Below are positions 46,592 through 50,753 of a stretch of 50,753 nt of DNA, piece by piece. Both the position numbers and the translations under genes were made by a program. The DNA lies in IMG/VR virus record IMGVR_UViG_3300027859_000483, positions 1 to 50,753 of that record, one strand, 5' to 3'. Origin of the DNA: a virus. Under the pieces are notes generated by a model. The model did not search any database. It saw nothing but the letters and a program-made list of their open reading frames with translations, and was not told the DNA's origin. Position 1 is the stretch's first letter. Each line of letters starts with the position of its first letter.

Positions 46592-47393
46592 GTGGAGAGG
46601 AACTTGGGGTATTGGAGATGCAATGATGGCTCTAAATGTTGCACACAATTATTCCTTTACTTACGATACTCCAGTAAAATTAGAAATGCACTGGCCTCAT
46701 GATGAAGATTTTATTTTAGATAAGAGAGATAGTCAGACTATTGTTGAACAACAAAAGTTTTTACATGACCAATATTATCAAAACGATAGAGTAGAACTAA
46801 CTCATGTTTTTAAAACAACATTGTTTGATTATAGTATTCCTTATGTAGAGGATATGAGAAGAGATAAAGCGAGGTGGTATTTAGATGAAATAGTAAATAG
46901 AAATATAGTAAATTTTATGAATTGGCCATTTAAAGATATACCAAAACCAAAGAATAGTTTTATGATAGAAGATAATTTAAAAGGTGTTTGTTGGACGCCC
47001 ATGCATAATAGTGAACCACCAAGAGAATGGAAAAGAGATTTGACTGAGGAAGATTGGAATTTAAGTAAAGAAAGATTTGGAAGTGTTGCTGACATAACAG
47101 AAATCAGTTATCGCACTCCAGTACAGAATGCATTTCAAATAATTAAAGAGTCTGATTTTGTATTTTGTTACGAAGGTATGTGGCATTTTATTGCACGAAA
47201 CTTTGCAAAACCTATTGTGATACAGGCCAGAGTTACAACGGAAGCAAAACAAAATACACCACAAGTAAAACAACTACAAAGTAGAGAGGACTATCTTGAA
47301 TGGTTAAATAGAGATATGCGAACTAATATAACTGGAATGCAAAATCGTGCAAGAGAATATTATAAAAGATTAATTAAGTATTATGAAGATTGA
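46581..47393 (+). CDS. Glycosyltransferase-like protein (GT9-like)
   Basis: A 270-residue protein from ATG 46581; the longer frame would overlap the previous gene by 86 bases. RWRGTWGIGDAMMALNVAHN is the N-terminal nucleotide-sugar loop of heptosyltransferase/ADP-heptose-type enzymes, and SDFVFCYEGMWHFIARNFAKPIVI is the acceptor-donor loop with the expected Glu/His and a Lys-Pro. The middle (WTPMHNSEPPREWKRDLTEE) is divergent. Likely adds a sugar to lipid or glycan acceptor; the specificity is unknown. Confidence 0.65.
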   Translation: MDIRWRGTWGIGDAMMALNVAHNYSFTYDTPVKLEMHWPHDEDFILDKRDSQTIVEQQKFLHDQYYQNDRVELTHVFKTTLFDYSIPYVEDMRRDKARWYLDEIVNRNIVNFMNWPFKDIPKPKNSFMIEDNLKGVCWTPMHNSEPPREWKRDLTEEDWNLSKERFGSVADITEISYRTPVQNAFQIIKESDFVFCYEGMWHFIARNFAKPIVIQARVTTEAKQNTPQVKQLQSREDYLEWLNRDMRTNITGMQNRAREYYKRLIKYYED

Positions 47394-48342
47394 CAGAGCT
47401 GTCATCGAAGTAAACGGTGGTTGTAATTATTCTTGTACCATGTGTCCGCAAGATAAACGAACTGGTGGACGTGATAAAAGATTTTTACAGAAGATGTCTC
47501 TTTTAGAATTTGAAGATAATGTTAGAGATTGTGCAAAACACGGATTACGAGTAGTTAATCTAGAAGGAAGTGGAGAACCAACTCTTGCAAGAAACTTAGA
47601 TGAATATATTAAGATAGTCAAGAAGTACAACGCACTTGCATTTTGTTTCTCAAATGGTTATCGTATGTTTGGTAGATACATGAAGAAATGTGTTGATGCG
47701 GGACTAGACTTTTATCGGTTCTCAATGATTGGATACGATACGAATAAATATAACGAAATGATGCATAACCGTATAGGTGGAAACTTTGATATGATATGTG
47801 AGAATATTATGGAAATGCAAGACTATGTAGAAAAGTCTGGTAGTGATTGTGTGGTTGCAACTTATCATTTGATTACTAACACTGATAACCAAGAAGAAGA
47901 ATTAGAAAAGTATAAAGAGTTAGTAAAAAGATTAGGAGTAAAATCTGAAATCTGGAGAATGCATAACTGGAGTGGAGTATATGATAACAAAGATAAAAGA
48001 AGTGGTAAAATTAATACTTGTGGTCGTCCTTTCAGTCCTGATGTTGTTATTCGTGCAGGCGGGTTGGACGGTCAAAAAGGAGCAGTCGCACCATGTTGTC
48101 AAGTTCTTGGTCGGGACGAGGAGGCAGTTCTTGGACACACAAGTGTAAATACTATAGAAGAAATATGGAATGGGCCTGCATACACTGAATTAAGAGAACA
48201 ACACACAACTGGAGATTACCCAGACTATTGTAAGTCATGTGACTTTTTATTAGATGACCCAGAAGTTCTGGTATGGACTAATCACGAAAGAGATTTATAT
48301 AAGATGCATGGAACGGAGTTTGATTTAGATGATTATAGATGA
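47383..48342 (+). CDS. Radical SAM / SPASM-type protein
   Basis: A 319-residue radical SAM enzyme. The CxxxCxxC cluster is CNYSCTMC (C14, C18, C21). GLRVVNLEGSGEPTLARNLDEY is the SAM-binding strand. The C-terminal half has additional cysteines (NTCGRPF, APCCQ, YCKSCDF), like a SPASM domain with auxiliary iron-sulfur clusters. Such enzymes modify peptides, tRNA, or sugars; placement among glycosyltransferases and the QueC-like enzyme makes a small-molecule or glycan modification likely. Overlaps neighbours by 11 and 14 bases. Confidence 0.82.
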   Translation: MKIDRAVIEVNGGCNYSCTMCPQDKRTGGRDKRFLQKMSLLEFEDNVRDCAKHGLRVVNLEGSGEPTLARNLDEYIKIVKKYNALAFCFSNGYRMFGRYMKKCVDAGLDFYRFSMIGYDTNKYNEMMHNRIGGNFDMICENIMEMQDYVEKSGSDCVVATYHLITNTDNQEEELEKYKELVKRLGVKSEIWRMHNWSGVYDNKDKRSGKINTCGRPFSPDVVIRAGGLDGQKGAVAPCCQVLGRDEEAVLGHTSVNTIEEIWNGPAYTELREQHTTGDYPDYCKSCDFLLDDPEVLVWTNHERDLYKMHGTEFDLDDYR

Positions 48343-48988
48343 TGAAATTTATATGATACAAAACAGAAACGATGAAGTTTCTGCATATTATAGTGACCAA
48401 GTAATTCCTTCTTGGGATAAGTTTGGATACTATGTAAACATGTTTGATTGTGTTTATCCTGATACTTTACACGAATACGATTACTTAGAGTTTGATAAGT
48501 ATTGGGGACTAAGAGATATGTCCGAAGGAGAAAAGGCTGGTTGGTATAGTCATACTTTATTATGGATTAAATGTGCAATGGAAAACAAAGATATTGCAAT
48601 TATTGAACACGATGTTGAATGTGTTGCACCTTTAGATTTTAACGAACGAGGACTTAACTTCTTTTGTGATTATCAAAACAATGATGAATGGGAAAACTAC
48701 GCAACAAGATTTATAGACCACCCATATTGGGGTAAGAATAATAAAATAGTTCCAGTCACACACGCATATACTCTAACACCAGAGATTGCAACCGATATGT
48801 TAAAACTTGCGATAAGTAGACCACAAGATAATTTTACTGATGACTTTTTATTGAATTATAAAGGACTTGACAAAGTAATAAATAATGTGTATAATTACAC
48901 AAAACCAATTTATCATAAAGAGATTGGTGGTAGTATGAAACATGGTGAAACATCTTTAGATGTAATGTTAGATGAAAAATATAAATAG
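48329..48988 (+). CDS. GT25-like (LPS) glycosyltransferase
   Basis: A 219-residue GT25-like protein: GWYSHTLLWIKCAMENKDIAIIEHDVECV has the His-x3-Trp then the acidic EHD motif that replaces EDD in lipooligosaccharide transferases. FCDYQNNDEWENYATRF and VPVTHAYTLTPEIATDML follow. Weaker conservation than typical GT25. A perfect promoter lies inside at 48867. Acceptor unknown. Confidence 0.6.
   Translation: MIIDDEIYMIQNRNDEVSAYYSDQVIPSWDKFGYYVNMFDCVYPDTLHEYDYLEFDKYWGLRDMSEGEKAGWYSHTLLWIKCAMENKDIAIIEHDVECVAPLDFNERGLNFFCDYQNNDEWENYATRFIDHPYWGKNNKIVPVTHAYTLTPEIATDMLKLAISRPQDNFTDDFLLNYKGLDKVINNVYNYTKPIYHKEIGGSMKHGETSLDVMLDEKYK
48867..48895 (+). promoter_or_regulatory. Perfect sigma70 promoter inside the GT25-like gene
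   Basis: TTGACA (48867-48872), 17-base spacer, TATAAT (48890-48895), in the coding region and about 95 bases before the next glycosyltransferase start. Confidence 0.65.
48980..48987 (+). promoter_or_regulatory. T4-type late box overlapping the gene junction
   Basis: TATAAATA across the final codons and stop of the GT25-like gene, 2 bases before ATG 48990. Its closeness to the ATG makes a functional role less certain than at other sites. Confidence 0.4.
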
Positions 48989-48989
48989 A

Positions 48990-49772
48990 ATGATATTTCA
49001 AGTTGCGGTAGGCCCGCAATCGAAACTATATGAACACTGCATTGAGTCGGTAAAAAACTATTGTGAAAAATATGATATCACGCATCATGTACTAACTCAA
49101 CCAAAACTAAGAATTAAACCAGATGTATTTGCAACTAATCGTAGTAAAGAGTCTTATGAAAAGTATGGTGGATATCTACCTATCTATGAAAAGGAAAACG
49201 CATTTGAGTATATAGATGACTTTGACCAAATTGCAATTATAGATGCAGACATCTACATTCGTCCTAATGCAAGAAACATCTTTGACCAAATGAATTGTAA
49301 ATGTGCGTTTGGAGCTGTGTGTGAAAGAGAAATGGATATTCAAGATTGGTATGAAAAAAAGATAGTTAACTATTCATATATGCAGTATGAAAGATTACAC
49401 GATTTTGGTGGTATAAATTTTAAACCGAATGAATTAGGTTTGGAATTCTTTAATATGGGAATGATTGTTATTAACTCTCAAATATTTAAACCTTATCTAA
49501 ATGGTCAAACACCTAGACAATTTTTAGAAAGAATGGAATTCAAAGATTTTATAGACGGACAAGGTGCATGGAAATGGTCTACAGACCAAACATTATTAAA
49601 CTACTTCTTAAAAAAATATAGTGTACCAACTAAACATATAAACCCAACTTTCAATGGTTTATTTACTGCGGTAAACAATATAAAAGAATGCGACTTTGTT
49701 CATTTCTTTCTCAAAGATAAATTACCAAACAAAGGTGAGAATGTTGAAGAGTTAATGAATGCAATTAATTAA
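48990..49772 (+). CDS. GT-A-type glycosyltransferase
   Basis: A 260-residue glycosyltransferase-like protein starting at ATG 48990 (MIFQVAVGPQSKLYEHC); ATG 48972 is in frame but would put the start inside the previous gene and before the late box. AIIDADIYIRPNARNI carries the D-A-D (DxD) motif that binds the nucleotide-sugar metal. The N-terminal Rossmann strand VAVGPQS and a C-terminal VHFFLKDKLPNKGEN are further features. Donor sugar unknown. Confidence 0.7.
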   Translation: MIFQVAVGPQSKLYEHCIESVKNYCEKYDITHHVLTQPKLRIKPDVFATNRSKESYEKYGGYLPIYEKENAFEYIDDFDQIAIIDADIYIRPNARNIFDQMNCKCAFGAVCEREMDIQDWYEKKIVNYSYMQYERLHDFGGINFKPNELGLEFFNMGMIVINSQIFKPYLNGQTPRQFLERMEFKDFIDGQGAWKWSTDQTLLNYFLKKYSVPTKHINPTFNGLFTAVNNIKECDFVHFFLKDKLPNKGENVEELMNAIN

Positions 49773-50598
49773 TTTTACCATGTGGTCTCCTAGTGGTGGG
49801 GGTGGTGCATTTTTTTCTGAACTACTTGATGATAATTACTCAAAAGATTTTCATTTAAATTACGATAACTATCGTAATCCTATAACAAATGAATATGCGG
49901 GAAGCCCTAACAGTTATCGATATGAAAACTACGAGTTAGAAAAACAACATAACATAATACCAAAGTTTACTGAGAAAAGTATACTACTTGGTAAACGATA
50001 TTCACCATTAGATTTTTTTAAACACGAAGTTAAGTGTCCTGATACTTATGTTATAAATTGTGCGGGATATGAAGAATATGTAGAAGATTTAATATTTGTT
50101 AAAAAAATGGTTGGTGGAACAATGCAACACATGTCTCCATATTTTATTATGTTGACTATGCGAAGAAAAGAAAGAATTTCAAATGAAATTTTTAAAGATG
50201 TTAGTTCTTATGATGACTCAAATAGTCAAATGATATCTTGGAAAAAATATACACAAATGGTAGAAAGTGTTTCTCCTTATATAAATGCTTGGTCAACATT
50301 AAGTCTTAAATATTTTGCGTATCCAACCGATAGGTTTGTTTGGGACAAAGATGAATTTTTGATGCATTTAAAACATGAATATGATTTAAAAAAATACAGT
50401 CCTTTTAAATATAAAAAATGGGATACTATTGATACTGAACCACTCAAAAAATATACTAATGTGCATGTTATAAAGTATGGGGATTTGATGAATGGTAAAG
50501 ATACGGGTACTGCATTTGATGACCATAAAAAAGAAATACATACTTATTTTGAAAACAACACGAGGGTACTAGACGAATTTGAAACGCAGTGTTTATGA
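49759..50598 (+). CDS. Sulfotransferase-like protein (second copy type)
   Basis: A 279-residue protein starting LINFTMWSPSGGGGAFFSEL, where a glycine-rich loop follows strand 1 as in the protein at 26106. YFIMLTMRRKERIS and later LKKYTNVHVIKYGDLMNG are strand-like segments that suit the 3'-phosphate-binding region of sulfotransferase-like folds. Overlaps neighbouring starts by 14 and 4 bases. Family placement is tentative; an ST may cap glycans made by the adjacent genes. Confidence 0.5.
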   Translation: MQLINFTMWSPSGGGGAFFSELLDDNYSKDFHLNYDNYRNPITNEYAGSPNSYRYENYELEKQHNIIPKFTEKSILLGKRYSPLDFFKHEVKCPDTYVINCAGYEEYVEDLIFVKKMVGGTMQHMSPYFIMLTMRRKERISNEIFKDVSSYDDSNSQMISWKKYTQMVESVSPYINAWSTLSLKYFAYPTDRFVWDKDEFLMHLKHEYDLKKYSPFKYKKWDTIDTEPLKKYTNVHVIKYGDLMNGKDTGTAFDDHKKEIHTYFENNTRVLDEFETQCL

Positions 50599-50753
50599 TT
50601 GAATTTATTACTATATTATTATTGGGTACAATATACGGATTAATTATTGGTATCATTCCGACTGCGGGTGCGACTACGGGTCTTATTATAATCTTTTCGT
50701 TTCTACATTTATTTCCAGACCCATATCTTGCAGTAGTATTCTGTATGGCAACG
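50595..50753 (+). CDS. TctA-like integral membrane protein (3' truncated by window end)
   Basis: Only the first 53 codons are inside the window. The start ATG overlaps the previous stop. The sequence has alternating hydrophobic stretches (ITILLLGTIYGLIIGIIP then TGLIIIFSFLHLF) with a short PDPY turn, resembling the first helices of tripartite tricarboxylate transporter TctA-like proteins (GIIPG-type turn as GIIPTAG). The family call is tentative since most of the gene is missing. Confidence 0.45.
   Translation, partial: MIEFITILLLGTIYGLIIGIIPTAGATTGLIIIFSFLHLFPDPYLAVVFCMAT

Noticed and set aside
1-50753. CRISPR array, integrase, transposase or tRNA genes
   Set aside because: No regularly spaced direct repeats, no recombinase motifs and no recognisable tRNA stems were found anywhere in the window.

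Overview
The window looks like about 50.7 kb of an AT-rich marine T4-like myovirus genome. It most resembles the myophages of abundant marine Gram-negative bacteria (pelagimyophage or cyanophage-like). The evidence is a T4-type replication set (UvsX recombinase, gp41-like DnaB helicase), class Ia ribonucleotide reductase, PhoH, M15 endolysin, T4-type late promoters (TATAAATA), densely packed overlapping genes with almost no intergenic space, and no host housekeeping genes. No capsid, portal or tail gene is visible, so this is only part of the genome. Host assignment is inference: the secretion genes require an outer membrane, so the host should be Gram-negative.

Layout. 1-1531: sugar-nucleotide enzymes (epimerase, cut by the window edge, and a UDP-glucose dehydrogenase-like enzyme). 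1533-6409: UvsX, replicative helicase and small metabolic genes on the + strand. 6406-11776: a minus-strand operon behind a T4-type late promoter that encodes a curli-like (type VIII) secretion module: two curlin-like subunits, a FecR-domain protein, CsgG, CsgF and two membrane/coiled-coil proteins. 11777-12940: a bidirectional promoter region, a small outer-membrane beta-barrel gene and an oxygenase-like gene. 13023-17285: small genes, a DUF932 protein, a methyltransferase, a peroxiredoxin and a RecB-like nuclease. 17304-31212: a run of lysine-rich proteins, many beginning with a short tag like the capsid-targeting sequence of T4 internal proteins. It includes a kinase-ligase fusion and a nucleotidyltransferase, and may be capsid-packaged cargo. 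31216-32165: oxygenase-like protein and holin. 32231-35244: NrdA with an inserted glutaredoxin, and NrdB. 35387-38028: a GIY-YIG-like protein and two adenylate-forming-enzyme paralogues. 38079-41457: many small early-type genes. 41461-43274: PhoH, cytidylyltransferase, M15 endolysin and a membrane protein. 43306-50753: a glycan or small-molecule island with HAD phosphatase, carbamoyltransferase, PP-loop (QueC-like) enzyme, three glycosyltransferases, radical SAM/SPASM protein, sulfotransferase-like protein and a TctA-like membrane protein cut by the window end.

Regulation is unusually readable. I found ten perfect TTGACA-N17-TATAAT promoters, three of them inside genes, plus several near-perfect ones. 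There is a second class of T4-type late boxes, often only 5-7 bases from the start codon. Two promoter-leader copies carry the same palindrome over the -10 box. Early expression would therefore use host sigma70, with late expression of the curli module and the putative capsid cargo.

The whole window appears to lack GATC, GAATC/GATTC and CCGG while GAGTC/GACTC is common. This was counted by eye and needs a computed check. No tRNA, rRNA, CRISPR array, insertion sequence or integrase was recognised, and no stretch over 300 bases is without a gene.
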